Part shown: positions 1-9,358 of the stretch, in pieces
Position numbering within the stretch: position 1 is the stretch's first letter
Layout: each line of letters starts with the position of its first letter
From: Terriglobia bacterium
GTDB taxonomy: Bacteria > Acidobacteriota > Terriglobia > Terriglobales > Acidobacteriaceae
Length of the DNA: 64,000 bases
NCBI GenBank assembly: GCA_020073395.1
Contig: JAIQFF010000009.1
Coordinates: forward strand, 1 to 64,000
Reading direction: 5' to 3'
Notes under the pieces: model-generated
What the model was told of the DNA's origin: nothing
Seen by the model: only the letters and a program-made list of their open reading frames with translations
Database searches by the model: none
Program-made: the position numbers and the translations under genes

Positions 1-696
1 GGCGCCCAGGTGTTCTATCCCGACGAAATCAACGGCGCCTGGGCCGCTTGTCCCGACCCGATCAACTTTCAGGCGTACGGTACCGTCAACATCTATGAAG
101 ATAAGAACGCATTATTCCGCCAAGGGCCTTTTCTGAAGATCCCGCTGCCGGAGAAACGCCGGACGAACGGGATTCTGGACTCCACCATGGAACAGGTAAA
201 CCGTTACGAGCTTGTGCTCGGAACTCATTCCCGTTCCGGCGAACAATGGGACATCTGGCAGGCCGTCTTCAGCCCCATGGGCGACGATGGCTACCCCAAG
301 CCTATCTGGGACGAACACACCGGCCAAATTGACAGATCAGTGGCTGAATACTGGCGCGAACACTATGACCTCGCTTATATAATGAAGCGCGACTGGGCCA
401 CGCTTGGCCCCAAACTGGTGGGCAAACTTCACTTCGCCGTCGGCGACATGGACACGTGGTACCTCAACAACGCCGTTCACCTTACCGAAGCCGTGCTCAC
501 CGATCCCAAGCTGTATCCCCCAGCCAACGCAACTTTCGATTACGCTCCTCTGCAGCCCCATTGTTATCGTGGCGTTCGTCTCGACGCGCCCCAGATCGAA
601 CGCATGAACGAGATCCCCGCCTTGATCCGGCGCATGGTGACACATATCGAAAAAACTGCGCCCGCCGGCGCCGACCTGAACAGTTGGAAATATTGA
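1..696 (+). CDS. C-terminal part of an esterase-like (alpha/beta hydrolase) protein, 5' end outside window
   Basis: The frame is open from base 1 (Gly-Ala-Gln-Val-Phe-Tyr-Pro-Asp), so the beginning lies outside the window; the GTG at 10 is not taken as a start. About 231 residues remain, ending at TGA 694-696. The segment GKLHFAVGDMDTWYLN followed about 45 residues later by QPHCYRG resembles the Asp and His region at the C-terminal end of esterase/enterochelin-esterase-like alpha/beta hydrolases, but the nucleophile region is missing. No signal peptide can be judged. The next gene is convergent. The family assignment is an inference from motif layout; the substrate is unknown. Confidence 0.5.
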   Translation, partial: GAQVFYPDEINGAWAACPDPINFQAYGTVNIYEDKNALFRQGPFLKIPLPEKRRTNGILDSTMEQVNRYELVLGTHSRSGEQWDIWQAVFSPMGDDGYPKPIWDEHTGQIDRSVAEYWREHYDLAYIMKRDWATLGPKLVGKLHFAVGDMDTWYLNNAVHLTEAVLTDPKLYPPANATFDYAPLQPHCYRGVRLDAPQIERMNEIPALIRRMVTHIEKTAPAGADLNSWKY

Positions 697-739
697 CCTG
701 CCCCGGTGGCGCAAGGGTTTGAAAGGATGGGGCAAGGAC

Positions 740-1570
740 CTAGAAGCCCGAGCTCTCCCAGGTTCGGTTCGCTAGAATTTGTCGGACGCGCAACTCGTAC
801 GGCTGGCCCGGCGACCAGTCACCCGAGAAGTGGGCGCCGATGCAGGTCCAGAAAACCGTGTCCCATCCGCTCTGTGAGGCGATCTGATCGACAGTCTGGC
901 GGTGGTAGAGCCAATCCCCGCCATCATAGAAATCACCGTCATAGCAGGAGCGGATGTGGGCCCCGTACCAGTCGACATTCAACGCGGTCGACTGCGTCGT
1001 ATGCGGGTAACCACCATGAATGACACTGCCCGAGCAGTCCTCGTTCTTGATCTGGAGAAGGCCGTAGGAGCCCTCGCCTTCTGGCCCGCACACGTCTCCT
1101 ATCGTGCTCATCTGCCAATACGATTCCAGCACGGCAGCCGCTCGGATCGTGTCTTCGTCGATGCCCCACTTACAGGCAGCCCACTGGATGATCTCGGTCG
1201 TTGTGCCGGTAAAATTGCCAGTGACCTTTGCCCGCTTATCACGCCAGCGCGTCCAGTAGTTCTCGATCGACCAGCCGTGCTGTGCAGACACAACGGTGTG
1301 GTTAGCCTGATCATTATCCGGTCTCGGCTCCCATGGATTAGAAGTGACGGCCGATGCGCAATAGGAATCCGAGCGCGGCAGGTAGGTGGCGTGGGAGGGC
1401 TCGGTCCCAAAATAGCCCTTTTTCGCTGGCGGCGGAGACTGTGTTGCTGGTTGACCGCCACATCCGAGCAGCCCCGCCAAAAGTGCCAGCGCGCACCAGA
1501 TTGCGAGCCCTCGCCTCAGGCGACTGATCGGTCGGAGCGGTTTCCAAATGGCAAACTGTATCAGGAGCAT
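740..1570 (-). CDS. Lipoprotein with lytic transglycosylase/lysozyme-like domain
   Basis: 276 residues from the ATG at 1570, chosen because it puts an Arg-rich n-region and a hydrophobic stretch before a lipobox (LAGLLGC, Cys 37); an in-frame ATG at 1702 would add 44 residues that do not look like a leader. After a Pro-rich linker, about residues 125-270 form a lysozyme-like domain: Glu149-Ser150 (VLESYW) and SYGLLQI (168-174) match the catalytic Glu-Ser and Gly-Leu-x-Gln layout of SLT-type lytic transglycosylases. Several paired Cys suggest disulfides outside the cytoplasm. Probably a lipid-anchored murein-cleaving enzyme; it could be a non-catalytic relative. Convergent with the preceding gene. 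Confidence 0.6.
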   Translation of the reverse strand: MLLIQFAIWKPLRPISRLRRGLAIWCALALLAGLLGCGGQPATQSPPPAKKGYFGTEPSHATYLPRSDSYCASAVTSNPWEPRPDNDQANHTVVSAQHGWSIENYWTRWRDKRAKVTGNFTGTTTEIIQWAACKWGIDEDTIRAAAVLESYWQMSTIGDVCGPEGEGSYGLLQIKNEDCSGSVIHGGYPHTTQSTALNVDWYGAHIRSCYDGDFYDGGDWLYHRQTVDQIASQSGWDTVFWTCIGAHFSGDWSPGQPYELRVRQILANRTWESSGF

Positions 1571-1860
1571 GGCCCCACTCTTGCGCCGGCAAGCAACCGG
1601 CAGTTCAGGGAATAGCGTATGGCAACTCGGAGCGGAGACAAAGTTCCGGAAGGACAGTCCCGGTGAGACTACTTGGCGTCGTGGCCATTGGACGATCTCC
1701 AAAATGCACCGCCTCAGATAAGGCTTACATGGGCGATGACGTTAAGGATTCAAGGCTGGACGGACGTATGCCCGTTTTGCATGGTTCTGGATGGGGCTCT
1801 CTGGTGTCATTGCCAGCGGCTTCCCTGCTGTGTTAGCTTCTTGAAACAGCAGAGGTTAGC
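1571..1860. other. Intergenic region between divergent genes
   Basis: About 290 bases separate the lipoprotein start (minus strand) from uppS. No ORF here looks coding and no repeat of the families seen elsewhere is present. Promoters for both genes must lie here, but I found no convincing -35/-10 pair; the clear element is an AGAGG ribosome binding site at 1851-1855 before the uppS TTG. Confidence 0.6.
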
Positions 1861-2694
1861 TTGCAAGCTACGATTCCTGCCGGGCTGGATCGCAAGGAAG
1901 CGGACGTTTACAGACAGTTGCATCCGGAACGGCTCCCGAAACACATCGCCATCATCATGGACGGCAACGGTCGCTGGGCACGCCGCCGCCATTTGCCGCG
2001 CATGGCCGGACACCGCGCCGGAGTTACATCTGTGCGCTCGACCGTCGAGACGGCTGCGCGCATCGGAATTCCCTGGCTTACGCTGTATGCGTTTTCTGAA
2101 GAGAACTGGAAGAAGCGTCCGCGCAGCGAAGTGGATTTCCTGATGGGCCTGCTATGCCGCTATCTGAAAGCGGAAGTCCCCACCCTCAACAAGAACAACA
2201 TTCGTCTGGAGTACATCGGACGCCAGCATGAGCTTCCGCCCTCGGTGCAGGAAAAGATGGCATGGGCACGGGATGCGACTGCAGGCAACACCGGGATGGT
2301 GCTGACCCTGGCCCTCAATTACAGCGCGCGTACCGAACTGGTGGACGCGTTCCGCTCGATCGTGGACCTGGCCGCGCGCAATGGCGGTCTGGACCATCTG
2401 GAGATCGATGAGGATACCGTGTCGCAGAACCTGTACACACGGCTCTTGCCCGATCCCGACCTGGTAGTCCGTACCAGCGGCGAGATGCGGCTGAGCAACT
2501 TCCTGCTATGGCAGCTGGCCTACGCTGAAATCTATGTCACTCCGACCTTGTGGCCGGAGTTTCGCGGTGTGCACCTGCTGGAAGGCATCGCGGAGTATCA
2601 AAAACGCGAGCGGCGTTACGGCGGGCTGGCCGACAACGCGGCCCACCACACTCACGGCTCTCATCCCTACCCATCCAAGACGGGCCGGAGCTAA
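1861..2694 (+). CDS. uppS: Isoprenyl transferase (undecaprenyl diphosphate synthase)
   Basis: 277 residues. Cis-prenyltransferase that adds isopentenyl units to farnesyl diphosphate to make the C55 carrier for peptidoglycan and other polymers. Signatures: MDGNGRWA with the Mg/diphosphate-binding Asp34 (33-40), LTLYAFSEENWKR (74-86), NYSAR, and the C-terminal RTSGE-RLSNFLLWQ-AYAE block. The start is a TTG at 1861 behind AGAGG at 1851-1855; the ~25-residue N-terminal extension is slightly long for the family, so a later start is possible. It is followed after six bases by cdsA, which also starts with TTG, so the two are almost certainly cotranscribed. Confidence 0.95.
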   Translation: MQATIPAGLDRKEADVYRQLHPERLPKHIAIIMDGNGRWARRRHLPRMAGHRAGVTSVRSTVETAARIGIPWLTLYAFSEENWKKRPRSEVDFLMGLLCRYLKAEVPTLNKNNIRLEYIGRQHELPPSVQEKMAWARDATAGNTGMVLTLALNYSARTELVDAFRSIVDLAARNGGLDHLEIDEDTVSQNLYTRLLPDPDLVVRTSGEMRLSNFLLWQLAYAEIYVTPTLWPEFRGVHLLEGIAEYQKRERRYGGLADNAAHHTHGSHPYPSKTGRS

Positions 2695-2700
2695 CACGGC

Positions 2701-3603
2701 TTGCAGCTACTAAAACGAATTCTCACCGCGGTGCTGCTCATCCCGATCGTCCTCCTGCTGGTACTGCGGGCGCCGGTGCCGGTTCTGGCGCTGATTGCAG
2801 CCCTGGTTGCATTGCTGGCGATCCAGGAACTGCTGAAGATTTCGCAGGCCTACAAGGTCAGCCCGTTGCACTGGCCAACTTACATTTTTGTCGGCCTCTT
2901 CTTCCTGTTTCTGGCGGTGCATCTCGGACAAGACACGCCCTTGCTGTCCACTTCCCTGTTTGCCGGCAGTGCGGCGTTCGTGGCCGCCATCGCGCCATTT
3001 GTCTTTCTAGTAATCGGGATGAGACGCGCTGATCTCAGCACTGGATTTCCAGCCGCCATGACTTCGGCATTTGCGTTCGCTTATATTGCCCTGCCGCTGG
3101 GATGCCTAGTGCAGATTCGGGAACAGGTATCGGGTGCCTTCCTGTTGCTATACCTGCTATTGCTGGTATGGGCGGGAGACATCTTCGCGTATTTTGTCGG
3201 ACGCTCGCTGGGACGCCATCTGATGTCACCGCGCATCAGTCCCAGGAAGACTTGGGAAGGAGCGTTGGCTTCGATGATCGCCAGCGTCGGAGTGGGCATG
3301 TTGCTTTACAACTACGCGCTGCCCATCAGTACGGCGCTGCTGAATGCGCGCCTTATTGAAAAAAAGGACGGCTTGTTCGCCCTGGAGAAAGCGCCGCTGT
3401 GGCCTATCATCCTACTGTCCGCGGCGATCAATATTGCTGCGCAGCTGGGCGATCTGGTGGAATCGCTGATCAAGCGGGGCGCCGGGATTAAAGATTCCGG
3501 GACGCTACTTCCCGGCCACGGCGGCATGCTTGACAGAATTGATGCCCTGCTCTTTGCCGCCCCCCTGCTGTGGTACTATGCGGCTTGGCGCGTGATGCAG
3601 TAA
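2701..3603 (+). CDS. cdsA: Phosphatidate cytidylyltransferase (CDP-diacylglycerol synthase)
   Basis: 300 residues, integral inner-membrane enzyme with about eight hydrophobic segments. It makes CDP-diacylglycerol from phosphatidate and CTP, the precursor used by PssA encoded at 54761. The C-terminal family signature is complete: SLIKRGAGIKDSG followed by LLPGHGGMLDRID with the conserved KD, HGG and DR-D residues. TTG start at 2701, six bases after the uppS stop. The uppS-cdsA-dxr-rseP order is a widespread bacterial envelope operon, and this copy keeps it. Confidence 0.95.
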   Translation: MQLLKRILTAVLLIPIVLLLVLRAPVPVLALIAALVALLAIQELLKISQAYKVSPLHWPTYIFVGLFFLFLAVHLGQDTPLLSTSLFAGSAAFVAAIAPFVFLVIGMRRADLSTGFPAAMTSAFAFAYIALPLGCLVQIREQVSGAFLLLYLLLLVWAGDIFAYFVGRSLGRHLMSPRISPRKTWEGALASMIASVGVGMLLYNYALPISTALLNARLIEKKDGLFALEKAPLWPIILLSAAINIAAQLGDLVESLIKRGAGIKDSGTLLPGHGGMLDRIDALLFAAPLLWYYAAWRVMQ

Positions 3604-3642
3604 GCCGTCCCCCCGGGCTGCGCCCCACCCGAATTTCTGGTC

Positions 3643-4854
3643 ATGAAACGCATTGCCATCCTGGGATCTACGGGCTCGATTGGACGCAGCACGCTGAGCG
3701 TCGTAGAAGCGTACCCCGAACGCTTCCAGGTGATCGCCCTGGCGGCTGGCCGCAATGTGGAGGCTGCTTTCGAGCAGGCCCGGCGTTGGAAACCCAAGCT
3801 CATATCGATTTCGACTGCCGTCGATGCGGAAATTCTGCGCTCTCGTCTGCAGACTTCAGGGATAAAGAGCATTGAAGTTGTGCATGGCCCGGCTGGAACT
3901 GTCGGTGTCGCCACTCATCCGGATGTAGATTTTGTGGTCAGCGCGATCGTCGGAGTGGCCGGGCTCAAAGCCACCTACGAGGCGGTAAGAGCGGGAAAAA
4001 CCGTCGGGCTGGCCAACAAGGAATGCCTGGTTGCAGCCGGAGAATTGATTACCGCCGAGGCGCGCCGGCAGGGCAAGGCGCTTCTGCCCATCGACAGCGA
4101 GCACAATGCGGTCCACCAGTGCCTGCGCGGGGGCCGCATGGAAGAGGTCGAGCGCATCTGGCTGACCGCCTCCGGAGGACCATTTCTTTACACACCGAAG
4201 TCGCAATTTTCTTCGATCACCGTGGCCCAGGCCCTGAACCATCCCACGTGGAAAATGGGGCAGCGCATTACCATCGACTCCGCCACCCTGATGAACAAGG
4301 GATTCGAAGTGATCGAGGCTTGCCGTTTGTTCAACTTGCCGCCCAGCCGGGTGCAAGTGATGGTGCATCCGCAATCCACAATTCACTCTATGGTCGAGTT
4401 CGTGGATGGCAGCATACTTGCTCAGTTTTCCGTAACCGATATGCGGTTGCCCATCCTGTATGCGTTGACTTATCCGGATCGCATTCCGTCGGCTATGCGT
4501 TTCCCGGTCATGGACTTACGACATCTCGAATTCCTGCCGCCGGATGTGGAAAAATTCCCTTGTCTGGGCCTGGCCTATGAAGCAGCGGAGGCCGGGGGGG
4601 CAAAAACGGTTGCACTCAACGCGGCGGATGAGGTAGCAGTGGACGCTTTTCTGCAGGGCCGCATCGGCTTCAACCACATTCCTGAAGTGATACGAGACGT
4701 TCTCTCTGCAACGGAAGCGGGCAAATTAGAATCTATAGAGCAGGTGTTGGAGGCAGACTCGGTAGCGCGTGAGCTGGCGCGCGAAAGAGTCGAGCGGGTG
4801 GGGGGAGGACCGGAGGACTCACGACCGGTTTCCACCGCAATGCGAGTAGAGTAG
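3643..4854 (+). CDS. dxr: 1-deoxy-D-xylulose 5-phosphate reductoisomerase
   Basis: 403 residues, usual length. Second step of the MEP isoprenoid pathway (DXP to MEP, NADPH-dependent). The N-terminal GSTGSIG loop binds NADPH; NKECLVAAG, DSEHNAVHQC, LTASGGPF and HPTWKMGQRITIDSATLMNKG carry the metal- and substrate-binding residues. It lies 39 bases after cdsA and 14 before rseP in the same operon. ispG, a later step of the same pathway, follows at 6468. The last ~20 residues (RVGGGPEDSRPVSTAMRVE) are a variable tail. Confidence 0.96.
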   Translation: MKRIAILGSTGSIGRSTLSVVEAYPERFQVIALAAGRNVEAAFEQARRWKPKLISISTAVDAEILRSRLQTSGIKSIEVVHGPAGTVGVATHPDVDFVVSAIVGVAGLKATYEAVRAGKTVGLANKECLVAAGELITAEARRQGKALLPIDSEHNAVHQCLRGGRMEEVERIWLTASGGPFLYTPKSQFSSITVAQALNHPTWKMGQRITIDSATLMNKGFEVIEACRLFNLPPSRVQVMVHPQSTIHSMVEFVDGSILAQFSVTDMRLPILYALTYPDRIPSAMRFPVMDLRHLEFLPPDVEKFPCLGLAYEAAEAGGAKTVALNAADEVAVDAFLQGRIGFNHIPEVIRDVLSATEAGKLESIEQVLEADSVARELARERVERVGGGPEDSRPVSTAMRVE

Positions 4855-4868
4855 GACAAATTCATAAT

Positions 4869-6209
4869 ATGTCTGGATTCTTGACAGCGGTACTCTCTGT
4901 CGGCGTGATTTTGGGATTCATGATCCTGATTCACGAGTTCGGCCATTACGCCGTGGCCAAACTGTTGGGTGTTCGGGTGGAGCAGTTTGCCATTGGCTTC
5001 GGCAAACGCCTGTTCGGCTTCCGTAAAGGCGACACCGACTATCGCATTAACGCCTTGCCATTGGGCGGTTACGTCAAGATGAGCGGCGAAAACCCGATGG
5101 ATGAGCGCAGTGGCGACCCTGGGGAATTCATGTCCCATCCGCGCTGGCATCGCTTCCTGATCGCCGTTGCCGGGCCAGCCATGAATATTCTGTTTGCGGT
5201 GGGCCTGCTCACCTGCGTTTACATGGTTCGTTACGAATATCCCGCGGTGCTGGATGAGCCTGCGATCATTGGATGGGTGGCGCCAGACACACCCGCAGCC
5301 AAAGCCGGAATCCAGATCGGCGACCGCATCGTTCGCATTGACGGCATCCAGAATCCGACCTGGGAGCAGGTGATTCCCCGCGAGGCTTTGAATCCCAACC
5401 AGTCCCTTGATGTCGCCATCGAAAGAGGCGGCCAGATCCTGACCAAGACCATCGTGCCGGAGGCATACGGCCCCAACCAGATGGGTTCTGCAGGATGGGA
5501 GCCGAAGGAGCCGAGTTTCCCCATTACCGACCTGGAGCCTGAGATGCCGGCCGAAAAGGCCGGAATGCGGCTGGGCGACGAGATTATTGACGTGGACGGA
5601 AAGCCGATCGCCGGCCTCGCAGCCATGATCGAAAGCCTGAAGCGCACCCAGGACAAGCCGATCCAGATCACGGTCAAGCGCAATGGCCAGTTGCTCAACT
5701 TCACAGTGCAGCCGGTGTTGTCCGAGATCCGAGGCGATCAACGCTACCGTGTGGGTATCGGAAGCGCGCCCATGAAGGTGTCGTCATTGCCGTTTGCGGC
5801 GGCCTTTCGTCGCTCGGTGGAACAGAACAAGCAGGGCTCGCTCCTGATCCTTGAGCTGGTCCAGAAAATGATTCAGCGCAAGATTTCGATTCGATCCATC
5901 GAGGGCCCTATCGGCATCGGACGCGCGGCCGGGCAGGCCGCCAGCAAGAAGGGCTGGACACCCCTTTTGGAACTGACTGCGGGAATCAGCTTGAATCTGG
6001 GCATCTTTAACCTGCTGCCCATTCCCATTATGGATGGCGGAGTCATTCTGCTGCTGTTCGTGGAAAGCCTGATCCGCCGGGACATCAGCCTAAGAATCAA
6101 AGAACGCATCTACCAGGCGGCTTTTGTGTTCCTGGTCCTGTTTGCCGTAATGGTCATCTACAACGACGTGGCCAAGATGCTGCCTAGCGTGATGGGGAGA
6201 ATGCCTTAA
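4869..6209 (+). CDS. rseP: Site-2 membrane metalloprotease RseP
   Basis: 446 residues. Intramembrane zinc protease that cleaves membrane-anchored regulators such as anti-sigma factors and clears signal-peptide remnants. HEFGH (residues 22-26) in the first membrane helix supplies zinc ligands and the catalytic Glu; NLLPIPIMDGG in the third helix supplies the third ligand. Two periplasmic PDZ domains lie between (about 130-200 and 215-290; GDRIVRIDG and GDEIIDVDG). A C-terminal membrane helix completes the family topology. Last gene of the uppS operon. Its TAA stop is immediately followed by an intergenic repeat. Confidence 0.95.
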   Translation: MSGFLTAVLSVGVILGFMILIHEFGHYAVAKLLGVRVEQFAIGFGKRLFGFRKGDTDYRINALPLGGYVKMSGENPMDERSGDPGEFMSHPRWHRFLIAVAGPAMNILFAVGLLTCVYMVRYEYPAVLDEPAIIGWVAPDTPAAKAGIQIGDRIVRIDGIQNPTWEQVIPREALNPNQSLDVAIERGGQILTKTIVPEAYGPNQMGSAGWEPKEPSFPITDLEPEMPAEKAGMRLGDEIIDVDGKPIAGLAAMIESLKRTQDKPIQITVKRNGQLLNFTVQPVLSEIRGDQRYRVGIGSAPMKVSSLPFAAAFRRSVEQNKQGSLLILELVQKMIQRKISIRSIEGPIGIGRAAGQAASKKGWTPLLELTAGISLNLGIFNLLPIPIMDGGVILLLFVESLIRRDISLRIKERIYQAAFVFLVLFAVMVIYNDVAKMLPSVMGRMP

Positions 6210-6445
6210 AGCAGTCGTCAGCTCTCAGCTCCTGGCTTCTGGCTACTAGCTCCTGGCTTCCAACAGAAACCCTGTCATCCCGAGCGGAGAAGCGAAGCGA
6301 GCCTAGTGGATGGACCTGCTGTTTGGCTGCGCGCCCCGGGCTACGGCCAGGTAACCGAACAAGTAAAGCCTCTGCCGTAATCCACTCATTCTGCATCTCT
6401 TAAGCACTAACAACTGAGAGCTGACCGCTGAGAACTAACTTTCCC
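6210..6445. repeat. Composite intergenic repeat (families D and E)
   Basis: Begins directly after the rseP stop. The left part (6213-6264) and right part (6402-6440) are AGCTCTCAGCTCCTGGCTTC-type and CTGAGAGCTGACCGCTGAGA-type sequences in opposite orientation, as in the other family D copies at 13288, 26641 and 50549. Between them, 6271-6310 carries a family E segment (GTCATCCCGAGCGGAG), also seen at 11647. Together they look like one palindromic repeat with another placed in its middle. There is no ORF. Confidence 0.6.
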
Positions 6446-6467
6446 CGTGCTAAAATAAAAACTCCCA

Positions 6468-7706
6468 ATGGCAGACATTCAGCGCAGAAAATCCGTTACC
6501 GGCTCAATCGGTGGGGTGAAAATCGGCAGCGATGCACCAGTTGTGGTGCAATCGATGACCAATACCGACACGGCTGATATTCCTTCCACCGTCCAGCAGG
6601 TTGCCGCGCTGGCCCGGGCTGGGTCCGAGCTGGTGCGGGTCACGGTCAACAACGAAGAGGCTGCCGCCGCCGTCGCGCTCATCGTCGAACAACTCGATAA
6701 GCAGGGCGTGCAGGTTCCGATCATCGGTGACTTCCATTACAACGGGCACATCCTGCTTAAGAAGTATCCCGCATGCGCGCGGGCGCTGGCCAAGTACCGC
6801 ATCAACCCGGGTAACGTGGGCATTGGACGCAAAGACGACAACAACTTCCGCACTATGATCGAAGTCGCGGTCGAGAACCAGAAGCCGGTGCGGATCGGAG
6901 TGAACTGGGGCTCGCTCGACCAGGCGCTCCTTACCCGCATGATGGACGAAAACTCGCTCCTGCCTGAGCCTAAAGACGCGCGCGAAGTGACTATGGAAGC
7001 CATGGTCGTGAGCGCGTTGAATTCCGCCAGCCTGGCCGAGAAGTACGGATTGCGTCCCGACCAGATTGTCCTCAGCGCCAAGGTCAGTGGGGTCCAGGAC
7101 CTGATCGACGTCTACCGCTCGCTGGCTGCACGCTGCAACTATCCGCTACATCTCGGACTCACCGAGGCTGGCATGGGAGCCAAAGGCATCGTGGCTTCGA
7201 GCGCCGCTCTGGGCGTGCTGTTGCAGGAAGGTATTGGCGACACCATCCGCGTCTCGCTTACCCCCGCCCCCGGTGGCGATCGCACCGAAGAAGTCAGGGT
7301 AGGACAGCAGATTCTGCAATCCCTCGGCATTCGCAGCTTTACGCCCCAGGTGACCGCGTGTCCCGGATGCGGCCGCACGACCAGCACCTTCTTCCAGGAA
7401 ATGGCGCAGCAGATTCAATCCTACCTGCGCGACCAGATGCCGGTATGGAAGGGACGTTACACCGGCGTCGAAGAGATGAAGGTCGCAGTCATGGGTTGCG
7501 TCGTGAACGGCCCGGGCGAATCGAAACACGCCAGCCTCGGCATCTCACTACCCGGAACGTTCGAGGAACCAAAGGCTCCGGTTTATGTGGACGGCCGCCT
7601 GTTCACCACGCTGAAGGGCGACAAGATCGTCGCCGAGTTCATCCAGATTCTGGATAACTACGTAGAATCACACTACGCCGCCAAAGAAGAACTCGCCGCT
7701 AAATAA
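6468..7706 (+). CDS. ispG: 4-hydroxy-3-methylbut-2-enyl diphosphate synthase (IspG/GcpE)
   Basis: 412 residues. Penultimate MEP-pathway step, reductive conversion of MEcPP to HMBPP by a [4Fe-4S] enzyme. The iron-sulfur ligands are visible: [10 protein letters not shown] (CxxC, near residue 297) and [13 protein letters not shown] (near 341). The N-terminal TIM-barrel half begins [12 protein letters not shown] and contains GDFHYNGH and NPGN. Start ATG at 6468; a TAAAAT at 6451-6456 could be a -10 box but lacks a convincing -35. The TAA stop (7704-7706) abuts the REP that begins at 7707. Confidence 0.96.
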   Translation: MADIQRRKSVTGSIGGVKIGSDAPVVVQSMTNTDTADIPSTVQQVAALARAGSELVRVTVNNEEAAAAVALIVEQLDKQGVQVPIIGDFHYNGHILLKKYPACARALAKYRINPGNVGIGRKDDNNFRTMIEVAVENQKPVRIGVNWGSLDQALLTRMMDENSLLPEPKDAREVTMEAMVVSALNSASLAEKYGLRPDQIVLSAKVSGVQDLIDVYRSLAARCNYPLHLGLTEAGMGAKGIVASSAALGVLLQEGIGDTIRVSLTPAPGGDRTEEVRVGQQILQSLGIRSFTPQVTACPGCGRTTSTFFQEMAQQIQSYLRDQMPVWKGRYTGVEEMKVAVMGCVVNGPGESKHASLGISLPGTFEEPKAPVYVDGRLFTTLKGDKIVAEFIQILDNYVESHYAAKEELAAK

Positions 7707-7735
7707 ATGTAGGCGCGAGCGTCCCCGCTCGTGCG
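7707..7735. repeat. REP family B, left end of the transposase unit
   Basis: TGTAGGCGCGAGCGTCCCCG followed by CTCGTGC. GCGAGCG pairs imperfectly with CGCTCGT to give a short hairpin. It is in inverted orientation to the copy at 8188-8216, so the two bracket the transposase remnant. It starts one base after the ispG stop codon. Solo copies occur at 16078 and 58411. Confidence 0.8.
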
Positions 7736-8164
7736 TCAGCGCCACTACCTGACATTCTCAACTCACCATCGCTGGATTTTGCCTCCGGGTGCTCGCACCT
7801 TAGTTCTCGAATGTTGCATTGGGGAGATGGAACCCGCCTCACTCTGCACGGAGTTGTCGTGATGCCGGACCACGTTCATCTGGTGTTAACGGCAGCGTAC
7901 GACGGCAACATCTTCTTCAGTGTGGCGGAGATCATGCAAGGCATCAAGGGCACTTCTGCACACAAGATCAATCGTTTGCTAAATCGTAGCGGCCAGGTGT
8001 GGCAGTGTGAATCATTTGATCGAGTGCTCCGACGCAAGGAGAGCATTCAGGCGAAAGTTGAATATATGGTCCGGAATCCAGCACGGGCAGGACTGGTGCA
8101 AAACGCTTTGGAACATCGCTGGTTGTGGGTTCCGAATCTGCCAAAAGTGAGTAAAGCCAGTTAA
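7731..8164 (+). pseudogene. REP-associated tyrosine transposase (RAYT, Y1_Tnp), frameshifted
   Basis: The 117-residue frame from 7811 has the single-strand transposase core: the HUH motif in MPDHVHLVL and a downstream tyrosine in KVEYMVRNPARAG. The usual N-terminal part of this subgroup, QRHYLTFSTHHRWILPPGA, is present just upstream but in another frame, running from a GTG at 7731 to about 7817. Joining the two needs one extra base near 7814-7817, so the copy is broken by a single-base deletion (or a sequencing error). It lies between inverted REPs, the normal arrangement for a RAYT and its substrates. Without the repair, the ATG at 7811 would give a protein lacking its first strand and helix. 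Confidence 0.75.
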
Positions 8165-8187
8165 AACTGTCTCGCCTGCCTCACCGC

Positions 8188-8216
8188 CGCACGAGCGAGG
8201 ACGCTCGCGCCTACAT
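8188..8216. repeat. REP family B, right end of the transposase unit
   Basis: GCACGAGCGAGGACGCTCGC followed by GCCTACA, the reverse complement of the left-end REP at 7707 with few mismatches. It lies between the RAYT remnant and the convergent DUF72 gene, whose stop is a few bases away at 8223. Confidence 0.8.
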
Positions 8217-8222
8217 TCAAAC

Positions 8223-9167
8223 TCAGGCCAGCAACGGTAGGTCAGGATTCGCCGTGTCGTCGTAAATCGGGTCGGCTATCTTGTTCAGCTCAGGATAGTG
8301 TTTCAGCAGCGGCTCCGGCGCCTTTACCCGCTGTCCTGTCAGCATGTTTTTGAGTTGCAGCGCGTTGACTCCGGCTTTGCCCTCGAAATGATTGTTGGTC
8401 ACGACGTACGTCACTTCGGCCTTGCCCGCGATGCGAACGATTTTGTCTTTCCATCCTGCCAGCTCGGCTTCGCTGTAGAGATAGTTGTAGCGGTCAGCCC
8501 CGGTATCGGCGTCAAACCACTGATCGTAGTTTCTTCCGTGCAGACGCACGTAGCCGACGGGTGAAGTCACGTGCTCGGTGGGCACGAGTGAGCGGCCGAT
8601 CAACGGCTGGTCGATGTTGCAAAAAGCGACGTTCTTCTGCATGAAGTCGTTGATGGTGTCGGGATTCTCCCAGCTGTCGTGGCGGACCTCGACCACGCGG
8701 GGATATTCGATGAACTGGCGCAGCAGCTTCTCCAGATATTCGCGGTTCAGCGATGTGTTCTTGAATGAAACCGGAAATTGAATGAGGAGCGCGCCCAACT
8801 TCCCTTCTCCGGCGAGCGCCTCCAGTCCTTCGCGCGCCAAGGCTTCGTCTTCATCGTTGGGTCTGATGGAGGCAGCTGAAGTAGGCTCCATGACGGCCAT
8901 GGGATTATGCGTGAAAGAGCGATGCAGCTTGGCGGTGAACATGAAATTCGGATTCACCGCCTCCGCTTTCCGCACCCAGAGCTTGGCCAGATGGGGCTTG
9001 ATGTGTCCGTAAAACGATGTATTGATCTCCACCATGTCAAAGCAGCGCCCCAGAATATCCAGCGGATGCTGTTTGCGGTGCTGCATTCCTGGAGGATAGA
9101 AAATCCCCTCCCAGTCCTTGTAGGACCAGCCGGCAGTGCCGACGCGGATTTGCGAGGATGAGGTCAC
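8223..9167 (-). CDS. DUF72 family protein (YecE-like)
   Basis: 314 residues. TIM-barrel-like DUF72 family, biochemical role not established. N-terminal VGTAGWSYKDWEGIFYP, then EINTSFYGHIKPHLAKLW and FTAKLHRSFTH are the typical blocks; VEVRHDSW, YVRLHGRNYDQWF and YVVTNNHFEGKAGVNAL follow in the expected order. No signal peptide, so presumably cytoplasmic. Family proteins are usually 240-300 residues; this one has a short C-terminal tail rich in Pro and Asp. It stands alone between a transposase unit and a divergent gap. Confidence 0.85.
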   Translation of the reverse strand: MTSSSQIRVGTAGWSYKDWEGIFYPPGMQHRKQHPLDILGRCFDMVEINTSFYGHIKPHLAKLWVRKAEAVNPNFMFTAKLHRSFTHNPMAVMEPTSAASIRPNDEDEALAREGLEALAGEGKLGALLIQFPVSFKNTSLNREYLEKLLRQFIEYPRVVEVRHDSWENPDTINDFMQKNVAFCNIDQPLIGRSLVPTEHVTSPVGYVRLHGRNYDQWFDADTGADRYNYLYSEAELAGWKDKIVRIAGKAEVTYVVTNNHFEGKAGVNALQLKNMLTGQRVKAPEPLLKHYPELNKIADPIYDDTANPDLPLLA

Positions 9168-9299
9168 AAAAACTCTTACTCTTGATGCCAGCAGACTAGC
9201 ACACGCGGCGGCCTGGTTTTTGGATGGCCCCAGGGTCTAGCGAAGTCTGGGAAGGGCACGAGGTCAGAGGCAGCGGCAAAGCTCGGGCTCTGCGCGGAT

Positions 9300-9330
9300 T
9301 GGGCATGGGCACGACTTCAGTCGAGCCATC
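9300..9330. repeat. Short palindromic intergenic repeat
   Basis: GGGCACGACTTCAGTCGAGCC at about 9306-9326 is an imperfect palindrome (CGACT/AGTCG core). It lies in the 190-base gap between the CAP-domain gene and the DUF72 gene. Nothing else is recognised in this gap. Confidence 0.45.
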
Positions 9331-9358
9331 AAGCCATTGAAATTGGGTAAGAACTGGC

